Below, piece by piece: positions 18,519 to 29,013 of a stretch of 64,000 nt of DNA. Below the pieces are notes generated by a model. That model did no database searches and was not told the DNA's origin. It was given only the letters and a program-made list of their open reading frames with translations. Source of the stretch: Kitasatospora sp. NA04385 (GTDB lineage Bacteria; Actinomycetota; Actinomycetes; Streptomycetales; Streptomycetaceae); NCBI RefSeq assembly GCF_013364235.1, contig NZ_CP054919.1, positions 206,134 through 270,133 of the forward strand, written 5' to 3'. Numbering within the stretch: the first letter of the stretch is position 1; each line of letters opens with the position of its first letter. Made by a program: the position numbers and the translations under genes.

Positions 18519-19484
18519 TCAGCGCAGGGTGGTGCCGGCGGGCCGGTCCAGGAGGTCGAGGTCGTCGCGGACGGGCAGGCCCTCCCAGTCGCCGCGGGTG
18601 GCGACCGCGAAGGCGCCGGTGGCGGTGGCCCGGTGCAGGCGGGCCGCCGGGTCGAGCCCGTCCAGGGTGGCGGAGAGGTAGCCGGCCACGAAGGCGTCGC
18701 CGGCGCCGATCACGTCGGTGACGGGCACCCGGCGGGCCGCGGCGGTGACGGTGCCGTCGGCGGTGGTGACGCTGGCGCCGTCGCCGCCCCGGGTGAGGAC
18801 CACCTCGCGGCGGCCCTGGGCGAGCAGCGCGGCGACGGCGCCGTCCTCGTCGAGGCCGGGCTCGTCGCAGACCAGGTGCAGTTCGTCGGCGGAGGCGACC
18901 AGGACGTCGGCGGACCGGGCCAGCGGCCGCAGCACCTCCCGGGCCCGGACCGGACTCCACAGCCGGGCCCGGTAGTTGACGTCCAGGCAGACCAGGATGC
19001 CGAGCGCGCGGGCCCGTTCGGCGGCGGCCAGGACCGCCTCGGCGGCGGACTCGCTCAGCGCCGGGGTGATACCGGTCAGGTGCAGGATCCGCACGGCGGG
19101 GTCCAGCGCGGGCAGCACGTCGTAGTCCCGGAGCGCGGACCCGGCGGAACCGGTGCGGTAGTAGCCGACCCGGGCCAGGTCGCCGATGCCGTTCTCGCGG
19201 ATCAGCAGGCCGGTGGGCCGCCCGGTCCGGTCGGTGCGGGCGTGGGTGGTGTCGACGCCCTCGGCCCGCAGGGTGCGCAGCACCAGGGCGCCGAACGCGT
19301 CGTCGCCCACCGCGCCGACCCAGGCGGCCCGGTGGCCGAGCCGGGCCAGGCCGATGGCGACGTTGGACTCCGCGCCGGCCACGGACAGCTCCATCGCGGG
19401 GCCCAGCTTGATCGGCCCGGTGGCCCGCAGGGCGGCCATGGCCTCCCCGACGGTGACGACCTCGGGCGCGGTGGCGGCGCTCAC
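18519..19484 (-). CDS. PfkB-family sugar kinase (2-keto-3-deoxy-gluconate/galactonate kinase type)
   Basis: A 321-residue ribokinase-fold protein: GGAEsN-like substrate signature AGAESNVAIGLARLG, and the GAGD catalytic/anion-hole motif in DVIGAGDAFVAGYL. Pairing with a KDPG-type aldolase points to 2-keto-3-deoxy sugar acids as substrate (KDG/KDGal kinase). The start is a GTG at 19484 whose GTGA overlaps the stop of the aldolase gene by 4 bp, showing tight coupling. Confidence 0.92.
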   Translation of the reverse strand: MSAATAPEVVTVGEAMAALRATGPIKLGPAMELSVAGAESNVAIGLARLGHRAAWVGAVGDDAFGALVLRTLRAEGVDTTHARTDRTGRPTGLLIRENGIGDLARVGYYRTGSAGSALRDYDVLPALDPAVRILHLTGITPALSESAAEAVLAAAERARALGILVCLDVNYRARLWSPVRAREVLRPLARSADVLVASADELHLVCDEPGLDEDGAVAALLAQGRREVVLTRGGDGASVTTADGTVTAAARRVPVTDVIGAGDAFVAGYLSATLDGLDPAARLHRATATGAFAVATRGDWEGLPVRDDLDLLDRPAGTTLR

Positions 19485-20104
19485 GCGGCGACCTCCTCGG
19501 CGAGCGCGGTGCGCCAGGCGGCGATCCGGGCGCGCAGCGGGCCGAGGTCGCCGGTGTCGGCGGCGTCCCCGATCAGCGGGGAGCCGACGCCGACGGCGAC
19601 CGCGCCGGCGGCCAGGTAGGCCCGGGCGGCGCTCGCGTCGACGCCGCCCACCGGGACGAACGGGACGTCCGGGAAGGGGGCGCGCAGGGCGGCGAGGTAG
19701 TCGGGGCCGCCGAAGGAGGCGGGGAAGAGCTTGACGGCGGTGGCCCCGTGCTCGACGGCGTCCATCACCTCGCCCGGGGTGAGGGCCCCGGCGAGGACGG
19801 GCAGCGCGAAGGGCGCGGAGCGGCGCAGGTCGGTGCCCAGGCCGGGGGTGACCAGGAAGTTCGCCCCGGCGTCGGCGGCGCGGGCGGCGGCGGTGGCGGT
19901 CAGCACGGTGCCCGCGCCGAGCAGGGCGTCGGGGCCGAGCTCGCGGCGGGCCCGGTCGATCACCCACGGGGCGTCGGGGGTGGTGAACGACACCTCGGCG
20001 GCGGTGATGCCCTCCTCGGCGAGGGTGAGCACCGTGCGCAGGGCGGCGTCGCGGTCCTTCCCGCGCACGATGGCGATCGTCCGGTACGGCAGGTCGGTGA
20101 ACAT
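19481..20104 (-). CDS. KDPG/KDPGal-type class I aldolase
   Basis: A 207-residue protein of the KDPG aldolase family: IAIVRGKD, catalytic Glu in AAEVSFTTPDA, FLVTPGL, Schiff-base Lys in TAVKLFPASFGGPDYL and VGGVDASAARAYLAAG. It splits phosphorylated 2-keto-3-deoxy sugar acids into pyruvate and glyceraldehyde 3-phosphate. It leads the operon with the kinase and lactonase. ATG 20104 has AAGGGA upstream. The ~200-bp leader runs up to operator site B near 20303; I see nothing else in it. The galacto substrate is inferred from dgoD and the GH2 enzyme. Confidence 0.9.
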   Translation of the reverse strand: MFTDLPYRTIAIVRGKDRDAALRTVLTLAEEGITAAEVSFTTPDAPWVIDRARRELGPDALLGAGTVLTATAAARAADAGANFLVTPGLGTDLRRSAPFALPVLAGALTPGEVMDAVEHGATAVKLFPASFGGPDYLAALRAPFPDVPFVPVGGVDASAARAYLAAGAVAVGVGSPLIGDAADTGDLGPLRARIAAWRTALAEEVAA

Positions 20105-20302
20105 GGCGGGTCCCTTGGGTGGTGGCGCGGCAGCGGCCGGAGCGGGGGCGGCGGCCGGGGCCGGAGGGTGGCCGGGCGGGCGGTCACGGGCACGGGCCGG
20201 TGCGGGCCGGTCGCGGTGCGGGGGCACGGGGGCCTGGCGTGGATGTCCGGTCCGCCGGAGCGCTGGGGTGCACCGGCGGACCCGACCCTTTACTTATAGC
20301 TG

Positions 20303-20315
20303 CTTAGCAGCCTAG
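20303..20315 (+). promoter_or_regulatory. Operator site B of the shared 13-bp motif (aldolase operon)
   Basis: CTTAGCAGCCTAG. With the adjacent bases it forms a perfect 13-bp palindrome GCTGCTTAGCAGC (20299-20311). It lies between the stop-proximal end of the regulator gene and the aldolase operon, about 200 bp upstream of the aldolase start, where the promoter is expected. Confidence 0.7.
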
Positions 20316-20347
20316 TTGCCAAGGTCTCCGCCGTCGCGGCGGTGCGC

Positions 20348-21046
20348 TCACAGCAGGCCGAGGTCGCGGCTGGTCTCCTCCAGGTGGCCGACCATCGTCG
20401 CCGCGGCCCGTTCGGCGTCGCCCGAGGCGATGGCGTCCAGGATGATCCGGTGCGCCTCGACCGTGTCGTCCTGGCCGCTGCCGCGCCGCTGCCGGCCCCG
20501 GTAACTGGCCCGCCGGGCCTCCAGCAGGGCGTTGTTCATGGCCGCCAGGATGAACGAGAAGACCTCGGAGGAGGCCAGTTCGGCCACCGCCCGGTGGAAG
20601 GCCAGGTCGGCGGCGACGAACGCCTCGCTGTCCTCGGCCGACGCGCGCATCGCCTCCAGGGCCCGCGCGGCCCCGACGACGGAGCCCTGGCCGGCGGCGA
20701 TCCGGGTCGCGGCGCGGCGGGCGAGTTCGCCCTCTATCACCCGGCGGGTGTCCAGCAGGTCGCGCACGTCCATCGAGTTCTGGTTGAGCCGGAACTCCAG
20801 GATCTGCCCCAGCACCTCCGGGCTGGGGACGGCGACCCGGGCCCGCCGGCCCTGGCTGGAGGCCAGCACGCCGCGGGCCACCAGGATCCGGATGGCCTCC
20901 CGGACGACCAGCCGGTTCACCTCGTGGCGTTCGGAGAGTTCGCCCTCGGAGGGGATCTCGTCACCCTCCCGCAGGCGCCGCTGGGCGATCTCCCCGATGA
21001 TCTCCCGGACGACGAGGTCGCTCAGAGTCTCCCTCGCGATGGTCAT
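20348..21046 (-). CDS. FadR-subfamily GntR regulator, probable master repressor of the sugar-acid regulon
   Basis: A 232-residue protein: winged helix with SERHEVNRLVVREAIRILVARGVL, then an FCD domain (DLAFHRAVAELASS...EAHRIILDAI). It is divergent from the dehydratase-transport operon. Site C lies 47 bp upstream of its own ATG and sites A, B and D upstream of neighbouring units, so autoregulation and control of all three units are inferred. The inducer is unknown, probably a sugar acid or 2-keto-3-deoxy acid of the pathway. Confidence 0.9.
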   Translation of the reverse strand: MTIARETLSDLVVREIIGEIAQRRLREGDEIPSEGELSERHEVNRLVVREAIRILVARGVLASSQGRRARVAVPSPEVLGQILEFRLNQNSMDVRDLLDTRRVIEGELARRAATRIAAGQGSVVGAARALEAMRASAEDSEAFVAADLAFHRAVAELASSEVFSFILAAMNNALLEARRASYRGRQRRGSGQDDTVEAHRIILDAIASGDAERAAATMVGHLEETSRDLGLL

Positions 21047-21092
21047 GGGGCCACATCCCCTTTCGTTCGAACGTGCCGGAGCGGGCCCCGAG

Positions 21093-21105
21093 CCTAGCTG
21101 CTAAG
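21093..21105 (-). promoter_or_regulatory. Operator site C of the shared 13-bp motif
   Basis: CCTAGCTGCTAAG on the + strand; the minus strand reads CTTAGCAGCTAGG, identical to site A except for one central A/T. It lies in the promoter region of the GntR gene starting at 21046 and 38 bp from site D. Confidence 0.7.
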
Positions 21106-21123
21106 AAGTTATGAAGAGAAGCA

Positions 21124-21143
21124 TTGACAGCTTAGCTGCCAGG
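21124..21143 (+). promoter_or_regulatory. -35 element overlapping operator site D (dehydratase operon)
   Basis: A consensus -35 TTGACA (21124-21129) is followed directly by site D CTTAGCTGCCAGG (21131-21143), which also contains the palindrome CAGCTTAGCTG (21128-21138). A -10 is not obvious (CACGAT at 21148, 18-bp spacing, is possible). A protein bound to D would cover the promoter, so repression is expected. Confidence 0.65.
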
Positions 21144-21311
21144 TACCACGATCAAGCCACGTCCCCGGCGGCCCACCGCCGCACCCGCCCCGGGTGCGGA
21201 ACCCGCCGTCCGCCGGCCCCCTTCCGAGGTCCGGAACCCGAGCACTTCTACGAGGAGGCGCGCACCGATGCGCCGACAGCACGCCGCAGCACCCCGCCAG
21301 GGCGGTCAGTC

Positions 21312-23033
21312 ATGAGCCCCCTGCGCAGTTCCACCTGGTGGGACGACCCCGGCAAGGCGGGCTTCATCGCCCGGCACCACATGCGCCAGCTCGGCCTCAC
21401 CCGCGACCAGCTGCGCGGCAAGCCCGTGGTGGGCATCTGCAACAGCTGGTCGGAACTGACCCCGTGCAACGCCCACCTGCGCACCCTCGCGGAGTCGGTC
21501 CGCCGCGGGATCACCGCCGCCGGCGGGCTGGCCCTGGAGTTCCCGACCATGTCGATCGGCGAGCCGCTGATGCGGCCCACGTCGATGATGTTCCGCAACC
21601 TGATGAGCATGGACGTCGAGGAGACGATCCGGGCCAACCCGCTGGACGCCGTCGTCCTGCTCGGCGGCTGCGACAAGACCCTCCCCGCCCAGCTGATGGG
21701 CGCGGCCAGCGTCGACCTGCCCGCCATCGCGCTGTCCGGCGGCCCCATGCTCACCGGCCGTTTCCGCGGCAAGACGGTCGGCTCGGGCACCGACATCTGG
21801 AAGATGAGCGAGGACCTGCGGGCCAAGCGCATCACCCAGGACGACTTCGACGAGTTCGAGGGCTGCCTGGCCCGCTCGGCCGGCCACTGCATGACGATGG
21901 GCACGGCCTCCACCATGGGCTGCGTCACCGAGGCGCTCGGCCTGTCGCTGCCCGCCGCCGCCGCCCTGCCGGCCGCCGACGCCCGCCGCGCCCAGCTCGC
22001 CGAGCAGTCCGGCGCCCGCGCCGTCGAGCTGGCCCGCGAGGGGCTGCGCCCCTCCGACCTGCTCACCCGGGAGGCGTTCACCAACGCCGTGGTCGTCAAC
22101 GCGGCCATCGGCGGCTCCACCAACGCCGTCCTGCACCTGCTCGCCATCGCCGGCCGGGTCGGCGTCCCGCTGGCCCTCGAAGACATCGACGAGATCGGCC
22201 GCCGCGTCCCGCTGCTCGCCGACCTGATGCCCAGCGGCCGCTTCCTGATGGAGGACTTCGCCTACGCCGGCGGCCTGCCCGCCCTGATGGCCGAGCTCGG
22301 CGACCTGCTGGACCTGAGCGCGCCCACCGTCACCGGCCGCACCCTGGGCGAGAACCTCGCCGGGCACCAGGTCTGGGACCGCGAGGTGATCCGCCCGCTG
22401 GACAACCCCGTCCAGAGCGCCGACAACGGCACCGCCGTGCTGCGCGGCAACCTGGCCCCCGGCGGCGCCGTCCTCAAGCAGTCCGCCGCCTCCCCCGAAC
22501 TGCTCCACCACCGCGGCCCGGCCCTGGTCTTCGACAGCATCGAGGAGTACCTGCGCGCCGCCGACGACCCGGAGCTGGCGGTCGACGCCGACACCGTCCT
22601 GGTGGTGCGCAACCTCGGCCCGCGCGGCTACCCGGGCATGCCCGAGCTCGGCAACCTGCCGCTGCCCGCCAAGCTGCTCGCCCAGGGCGTCACCGACATG
22701 GTGCGGATCTCCGACGCCCGGATGAGCGGCACCGCCTACGGCACCGTCGTCCTGCACGTGGCGCCCGAGGCCGCCGTCGGCGGCCCGCTCGCCCTGGTCC
22801 GCACCGGCGACACCGTCGAACTCGACGTCGCCGCCCGCACCCTGCACCTGGACGTCGACCCGGGCGAACTGCTCGCCCGCCGCACCGCCTGGACGCCCCC
22901 GCCCCCTCCCGCCCAGGGCGAGCGCGGCTGGACCCGGCTGTACGTCGAGCGCGTCCTGCAGGCCGACCAGGGCGTCGACCTGGACTTCCTGGTCGGCCGC
23001 AGCGGCGACCAGCCCGGAAAGGCCCCCTTCTGA
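21312..23033 (+). CDS. IlvD/Edd-family sugar-acid dehydratase (arabinonate/xylonate/gluconate type)
   Basis: A 573-residue protein, the usual length of the pentonate/hexonate branch. The three [2Fe-2S] cysteines are at about residues 52 (TPCN), 120 (GGCDKTLP) and 193 (GHCMTMGTAS). Their spacing of 68 and 73 equals that recalled for the characterised L-arabinonate dehydratase (Cys59/127/200). It also has NAAIGGSTNAVLHLLAIA and RMSGTAYGTVVLH. It converts an aldonic acid to its 2-keto-3-deoxy acid. ATG 21312 begins the homology; the longer upstream reading crosses the promoter and operators. Its stop overlaps the next start (TGATG). The substrate (L-arabinonate, D-fuconate or galactonate) cannot be fixed from sequence. 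Confidence 0.92.
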   Translation: MSPLRSSTWWDDPGKAGFIARHHMRQLGLTRDQLRGKPVVGICNSWSELTPCNAHLRTLAESVRRGITAAGGLALEFPTMSIGEPLMRPTSMMFRNLMSMDVEETIRANPLDAVVLLGGCDKTLPAQLMGAASVDLPAIALSGGPMLTGRFRGKTVGSGTDIWKMSEDLRAKRITQDDFDEFEGCLARSAGHCMTMGTASTMGCVTEALGLSLPAAAALPAADARRAQLAEQSGARAVELAREGLRPSDLLTREAFTNAVVVNAAIGGSTNAVLHLLAIAGRVGVPLALEDIDEIGRRVPLLADLMPSGRFLMEDFAYAGGLPALMAELGDLLDLSAPTVTGRTLGENLAGHQVWDREVIRPLDNPVQSADNGTAVLRGNLAPGGAVLKQSAASPELLHHRGPALVFDSIEEYLRAADDPELAVDADTVLVVRNLGPRGYPGMPELGNLPLPAKLLAQGVTDMVRISDARMSGTAYGTVVLHVAPEAAVGGPLALVRTGDTVELDVAARTLHLDVDPGELLARRTAWTPPPPPAQGERGWTRLYVERVLQADQGVDLDFLVGRSGDQPGKAPF

Positions 23034-24013
23034 TGAGCGCGACCGACCCGACCGACCCGACCGGCCCCGACCGGCCCGGGGCCGCGCACCTGCTGCGCGG
23101 CGTGATGCCGGTGCTCGAAGTGCCGTTCACCGACGACGGCGACCTCGACCCCGACGGCTTCGACCGGGTGGTGCGCCACGTCCTGGACACCGGCGTCAGC
23201 GCCGTCATGTTCCCCGGCTTCGCCAGCGAGTTCCACAAGCTCTCCGACGCCGAGCGGGCACTGCTCACCCGCCGCCTGCTCGACCTGACCGGCGCCCGGC
23301 CCGACGTGGCGGCCGTGGTCTCGATCCCCGACCACGCCACCCGGCTCGCCGTCCGGCGCGCCACCGAGGCCGTCGAGGCCGGTGCGGACGCGATCAACCT
23401 GCTGCCGCCGCACTTCCTCGGGCCGTCGGCCGCCGAGGTCCGCCGGCACGTCACCGCGGTGCTGACCGCCGTCGCCCCCGTCCCGGTGATCCTCCAGTAC
23501 GCGCCCGCCCAGACCGGTTCCTCGTTCACCGCCGACGGGCTGCGCGAGCTGGCCGAGGAGCACCCCAACCTGGTCGCGGTCAAGATCGAGACCGCGCTGC
23601 CCGGCCGCCTCGCCGAGGACCTGGCCGGCGGCACCCCCGCGCTGAGCGCCTTCGTCGGCTACGCCGGCCTGCAACTGGCCGACGGCCTGCGGCGCGACAT
23701 CGCCGGGGTGCAGCCGGGCTGCTCCTTCACCGAGGTCTACCAGCGGATATGGGACCTCTGGCACGATGGCGGGCACGACGACGCGCTGCGGCTGCACGCC
23801 CGACTCGTCCCGTACCTCGCGTACTGGATGCAGGAGGTCGAGCTGATCATCGCGGTCGAGAAGCTCATCTCGTTCCGCCGGGGTCTGATCGGCAGCCCGT
23901 ACTGCCGCCGCCCCGCGCGCGCCCTGGACGCGCAGGAGACCGCCGGCGTCGACCGGTTCCTCGCCGAGTTCGGCGAGTTCCTGAACCCCGTTCGGAACGG
24001 AAGCAGCACATGA
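23033..24013 (+). CDS. DHDPS/NAL-family enzyme (2-keto-3-deoxy sugar-acid aldolase or dehydratase)
   Basis: A 326-residue class I aldolase-fold protein: RGVMPVLEVPFTDDG at the N-terminus, INLLPPHFLGPS, Tyr in LQYAPAQTG and the Schiff-base Lys in VAVKIETALPG near residue 184. In oxidative sugar pathways this family either cleaves 2-keto-3-deoxy acids or dehydrates 2-keto-3-deoxy-arabinonate. It overlaps the dehydratase by one base and the SDR by four, so it very probably acts on the dehydratase product. The first ~20 residues are a low-complexity Asp/Pro/Thr extension. Confidence 0.88.
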   Translation: MSATDPTDPTGPDRPGAAHLLRGVMPVLEVPFTDDGDLDPDGFDRVVRHVLDTGVSAVMFPGFASEFHKLSDAERALLTRRLLDLTGARPDVAAVVSIPDHATRLAVRRATEAVEAGADAINLLPPHFLGPSAAEVRRHVTAVLTAVAPVPVILQYAPAQTGSSFTADGLRELAEEHPNLVAVKIETALPGRLAEDLAGGTPALSAFVGYAGLQLADGLRRDIAGVQPGCSFTEVYQRIWDLWHDGGHDDALRLHARLVPYLAYWMQEVELIIAVEKLISFRRGLIGSPYCRRPARALDAQETAGVDRFLAEFGEFLNPVRNGSST

Positions 24014-24765
24014 TCGACCTCTCCGGCCACACCGTCCTCGTCACCGGCGCCGCCCGGGGCATCGGCGCCGCCGTCGCGACCGCCCTGGTCGGCGCCGGGG
24101 CCCGGGTCGGCCTGCTCGACATCGACGGCGAGGGCGCCGCCCGGCTCGCCGAGCGGCTCGGCCCCGACACCGCCTCGGCCGCCTGCGACATCACCGACGA
24201 GACGCAGGTCGCCTCGGCCGTCGCCGCCCTGCGCGAGCGGCTCGGGCCCGCCACCGGCCTGGTCAACAACGCCGGCCGCAACTCCTACGCCGACCCGGTC
24301 GCCATGACGGTCGACCAGTGGGAGGAGGTGTTCGGCGTCGACCTCAAGGGCGCCTGGCTGGTGGCCCGCGCCGTCCTGCCCGACCTGCTCGACCGGGGCA
24401 GCGGCTCGATCGTCAACATCGCTTCCATGCACGCCTCGCTCACCTGCCCCGGCATGTTCCCGTACGCGGCCGCCAAGTCCGGCCTGGTGGGCCTGACCCG
24501 CAGCCTCGCCCTGGAGGTCGGCCCCCGGGGCGTGCGGGTGAACGCGGTCAGCCCCGGCTACATCGAGACCGACCTGCTCGCCGAGTACTTCGCCCAGAAC
24601 CCCCCGCAGGTCCGCCAGGACGCGCTGGACAAGCACATCCTGGGCCGCCTCGGCACCCCCGGGGACGTCGCCGCCGTGGTGGCCTTCCTGCTCTCCGACC
24701 TCGCCGGGTTCGTCACCGGCGCGGACTGGCCCGTCGACGGCGGCGTGTCCGCCCGTTTCGCCTGA
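24010..24765 (+). CDS. SDR-family sugar dehydrogenase
   Basis: A 251-residue classical SDR: TGAARGIGAAVA cofactor loop, NNAGR, Ser in NIASMHAS, YAAAKSG Tyr-x3-Lys, and GADWPVDGG near the end. It lies between the DHDPS-family enzyme and the sugar importer in one operon, starting inside the upstream stop (ATGA). A sugar 1-dehydrogenase (galactose, fucose or arabinose) or a 2-keto-3-deoxy acid dehydrogenase are the main options. Confidence 0.88.
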   Translation: MIDLSGHTVLVTGAARGIGAAVATALVGAGARVGLLDIDGEGAARLAERLGPDTASAACDITDETQVASAVAALRERLGPATGLVNNAGRNSYADPVAMTVDQWEEVFGVDLKGAWLVARAVLPDLLDRGSGSIVNIASMHASLTCPGMFPYAAAKSGLVGLTRSLALEVGPRGVRVNAVSPGYIETDLLAEYFAQNPPQVRQDALDKHILGRLGTPGDVAAVVAFLLSDLAGFVTGADWPVDGGVSARFA

Positions 24766-24860
24766 GCGCCGCGGCACCGCCGCCGCCCGGGCCACGCGAC
24801 CACTCCTCCCTTCCGTACCACCTTCCACCCAGCACCATCCCACCCCTCATGGAGCCCGAC

Positions 24861-25910
24861 ATGTCCCTCACCCCCTCCCGGAGAGCCGCCGCCCTCGGCG
24901 CCGCCGCCCTGGTCTCCTCCCTCGCCCTGACCGGCTGCTCCACCGGCAAGGAGTCCACCTCCTCCGCCGGCAGCGTGGCCACCGTCAGCGGGAAGATCTC
25001 CATGACGTACCTGCAGAAGCAGGGCGACCAGGAGTACTTCATCGGCGAGGCGGAGGGCGCCAAGGCGAAGGCCGCCGAGCTGGGCGTCGACCTGAAGGTC
25101 GTCAACCTCGGCAACGACGCCAACAAGACCATCAGCGAGGTGCAGTCGGCCATCGCGCAGAAGAGCAACGGCCTGATCATCGTGGTGCCGGACCCGGCGG
25201 TGGGCCCGCAGGTCGTGCAGACCGCGAAGGACGCCAAGGTCGCGCTGCTGACCTCGGACGACCAGATCTGCGCCACCGGCCCGGACCCGGCCTCCTGCGA
25301 CAAGGCCGGGCTCATCCCCCGGATCGGCTTCTCCGGCCAGCAGATGGGCGGCGAGGTCGGCAAGCGCGCCGCCGAGGAGTTCAAGAAGGCGGGCTGGAAC
25401 GCGGCCGACACCCGGATCGTCTCCGCCTGGAAGCAGGACGTCACCGTCTGCGGCGACCGGGTCAACGCGGCCAACGACGCGTTCAACGCCGGTGCGGGCG
25501 CCCAGGTGCAGAAGATCGACGTCGCCACCGACAACACCCCCACCGGCGCCCAGGACAAGATCGCCGCGACCGTCACCGCCAACCCCGGCGTCAAGCACTG
25601 GATCGTCTGGGGCTGCAACGACGAGAACGTGCAGGGCGGCGTCACCGCGCTCGCCAACGCCGGCTTCAAGGCCGACGACGTGATCGGCGTCGGCCTCGGC
25701 GCCTACCTGGCCTGCAAGGACTGGCAGAGCACCACCCCCACCGGCATGAAGGCCGCGCTGTTCATCAACGGCAAGGACGTCGGCGCGCTCGCCGTCCAGA
25801 CCATGTACGACCGCCTCAAGAACGGCAAGGACTTCCCGGCCGAGGCGTTCGCCCCCACCACCATGGTCGACGCCACCACCTGGAAGAGCACCGGCGCCAC
25901 CTGCAGCTGA
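24861..25910 (+). CDS. Sugar ABC transporter substrate-binding lipoprotein (AraF-like)
   Basis: A 349-residue lipoprotein with lipobox LTGCS near residue 26 and a periplasmic-binding-protein type I fold. Several segments match the E. coli arabinose-binding protein AraF: PGVKHWIVWGCNDENVQGGV and GFKADDVIGVGLGAYLACKDW. It also has KISMTYLQKQGDQEYF at the first beta strand. Ligand is probably a free monosaccharide such as L-arabinose, galactose or fucose. The second ATG (24861) is preferred because GGAG stands 6 bp upstream; the first ATG (24849) contributes that site. Confidence 0.9.
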   Translation: MSLTPSRRAAALGAAALVSSLALTGCSTGKESTSSAGSVATVSGKISMTYLQKQGDQEYFIGEAEGAKAKAAELGVDLKVVNLGNDANKTISEVQSAIAQKSNGLIIVVPDPAVGPQVVQTAKDAKVALLTSDDQICATGPDPASCDKAGLIPRIGFSGQQMGGEVGKRAAEEFKKAGWNAADTRIVSAWKQDVTVCGDRVNAANDAFNAGAGAQVQKIDVATDNTPTGAQDKIAATVTANPGVKHWIVWGCNDENVQGGVTALANAGFKADDVIGVGLGAYLACKDWQSTTPTGMKAALFINGKDVGALAVQTMYDRLKNGKDFPAEAFAPTTMVDATTWKSTGATCS

Positions 25911-26011
25911 CCTCCGAACGGCCGCCGGTGCGGCTCCGCGTCCCTCCTCGCGGACCGCACCGGCCCCTCCGCCCTTCCCACCGCCCAGACTTCTCCAGCG
26001 AGGCCCGCCCT

Positions 26012-27579
<1,568 letters not shown>

Positions 27580-27583
<4 letters not shown>

Positions 27584-28602
27584 CCACCACCACCCGGCCG
27601 GCGGCGCCCACCGAGCCCACCGGCACCACCGCCCGCTCCCTGCTGGCCTCGGTCGGCGGGCAGAACCTCAGCCTGATCGGCGCGCTCGCCGTCGTCCTCG
27701 CCCTGTTCGGCGTGCTGAACGACAACTACCTCAGCCTGTCCAACATGCAGGTCATCGCCGAAGCCGCCACCATCACCGGCCTGCTCGCCGTCGTCCAGAC
27801 CGTCGTCATCATCTGCGGCGGCCTCGACATCTCCGTCGGCTCGCAGGCCGGCGTCGCCTCCGTCGTCTCCGCGATGGCCTTCACCTCCAGCGGCGCCAAC
27901 CCCTTCGCGGGCATGGCCGCCGCCGTCGCCGTCGGCGTCGCGATCGGCGTCCTCAACGGCGTCATCATCGTCTACGGGCGCGTCAACCCCACCATCGCCA
28001 CCCTCGCCGGCCTCGCCGCCTACAAGGGCCTGGCCCAACTCATCTCCAACGGCCGCGCCCAGGGCTACGTCCTCAACGACGACGTGTTCATCTTCCTCGG
28101 CCGCGGCAAGATCGCCGGACTGCCCGTGATGGTCTGGATCCTCATCCTCGCCGCCGTCGCCGTCCACCTGCTGCTCAAGTACACCGACATCGGCCGGAAC
28201 ATCTACGCGATCGGCGGCAACGACACCGCCGCCCGCCTCGCCGGCATCAACATCAACAAGTACCTGATCGCCGTCTACGGCCTGATCGGCGCCGTCGCCG
28301 CCGTCGCCGGCATCCTGCTCACCGCCCGCACCGGCTCCGGCCAGCCCACCTCCGGCAGCGAGGGCCTGGAACTCAAGGCCATCACCGCCGCCGCCCTCGG
28401 CGGCTGCGCCCTCAAGGGCGGCAAGGGCGGCATCGGCGGCACCCTGCTCGCCGTCGCCCTGCTCGGCTGCCTGGAGAACGGCCTCACCGTCCAGGGCATC
28501 AACGCCTTCTGGCAGAACGTCGCCCAGGGCGCCCTCCTCGTCGCCGCCGTCGTCATCCAGCAGCGCCGCAGCGGCGAACGCGCCGTCGGCCTACCCGCCT
28601 GA
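27580..28602 (+). CDS. Sugar ABC transporter permease (AraH/RbsC type)
   Basis: A 340-residue integral membrane protein with about ten hydrophobic segments and the CUT2 permease signatures GGLDISVGS and GRNIYAIGGNDTAARLAGI. It completes the importer with the lipoprotein and the double ATPase. It is the last gene of the operon; a strong terminator begins 35 bp after its stop. Confidence 0.95.
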
Positions 28603-28637
28603 CCCGACGCCGCACCCGGCGGGCGGAAGCCCGGAGT

Positions 28638-28685
28638 CCGAGGCCGTGGTCCGACCGCCGTGCGGTGGCCGGACCACGGCCTCGG
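28638..28685. terminator. Strong terminator after the sugar importer
   Basis: A perfect 15-bp stem, CCGAGGCCGTGGTCC (28638-28652) and GGACCACGGCCTCGG (28671-28685), encloses an inner GACCGC/GCGGT pairing. Confidence 0.88.
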
Positions 28686-28689
28686 CGGC

Positions 28690-28868
28690 GCCCGTTCCGG
28701 GCGAGTGCTCCGGACGGGCCGGGCAGGCCGGGCAGGTGCCGGAGAGCTCGACGGTGTGGCGGACGTCGCTGAAACCCGAGCGGACCGCGATGCGCCGGGC
28801 CCGGGGCGGTGCCGGAAGAGGCGCTCGCCGGAGTCGTCCCGGACGGTGTCGACGCGGCCCGCAGCGGA
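28690..28868 (-). pseudogene. Fragmented zur/fur-like regulator gene
   Basis: Two segments typical of actinobacterial Zur/Fur proteins are read in different minus-strand frames. GRVDTVRDDSGERLFRH (about 28795-28860) matches the end of the DNA-binding domain. GFSDVRHTVELSGTCPACP (about 28721-28777) matches the C-terminal metal site region. The part between, which should carry HHHLVC-x-CG, is missing and the frame changes, and the first helices are absent. It should not encode a working regulator. Its position beside a Zur-like box suggests it was once the local zinc regulator. Confidence 0.6.
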
Positions 28869-28938
28869 GATGCGCATGGATGGAAATCGCGGCCGGTCCC
28901 TGACCCGGGCCAGGTCGGGCACCGCCATTCAGTGAATA

Positions 28939-28953
28939 CGATAACGATTGTCA
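28939..28953. promoter_or_regulatory. Zur-like box upstream of the methyltransferase gene
   Basis: CGATAACGATTGTCA, reverse TGACAATCGTTATCG, is close to the actinobacterial Zur consensus (TGAAAATCATTNTCA type). It lies 60 bp upstream of the chosen GTG start of the methyltransferase gene and just upstream of the zur remnant on the other strand. Confidence 0.65.
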
Positions 28954-29013
28954 TTCTGGTGCGGTCCGTGGTTCAGTGGTGCCTCCCTCGACGCCGACCC
29001 CGGAGCGTCCGCC

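Noticed and set aside
28948..29013. Earlier ATG start of the methyltransferase gene
   Set aside because: The ATG lies within the Zur-like box and has no ribosome site; GTG 29014 has GGAG at a proper distance.
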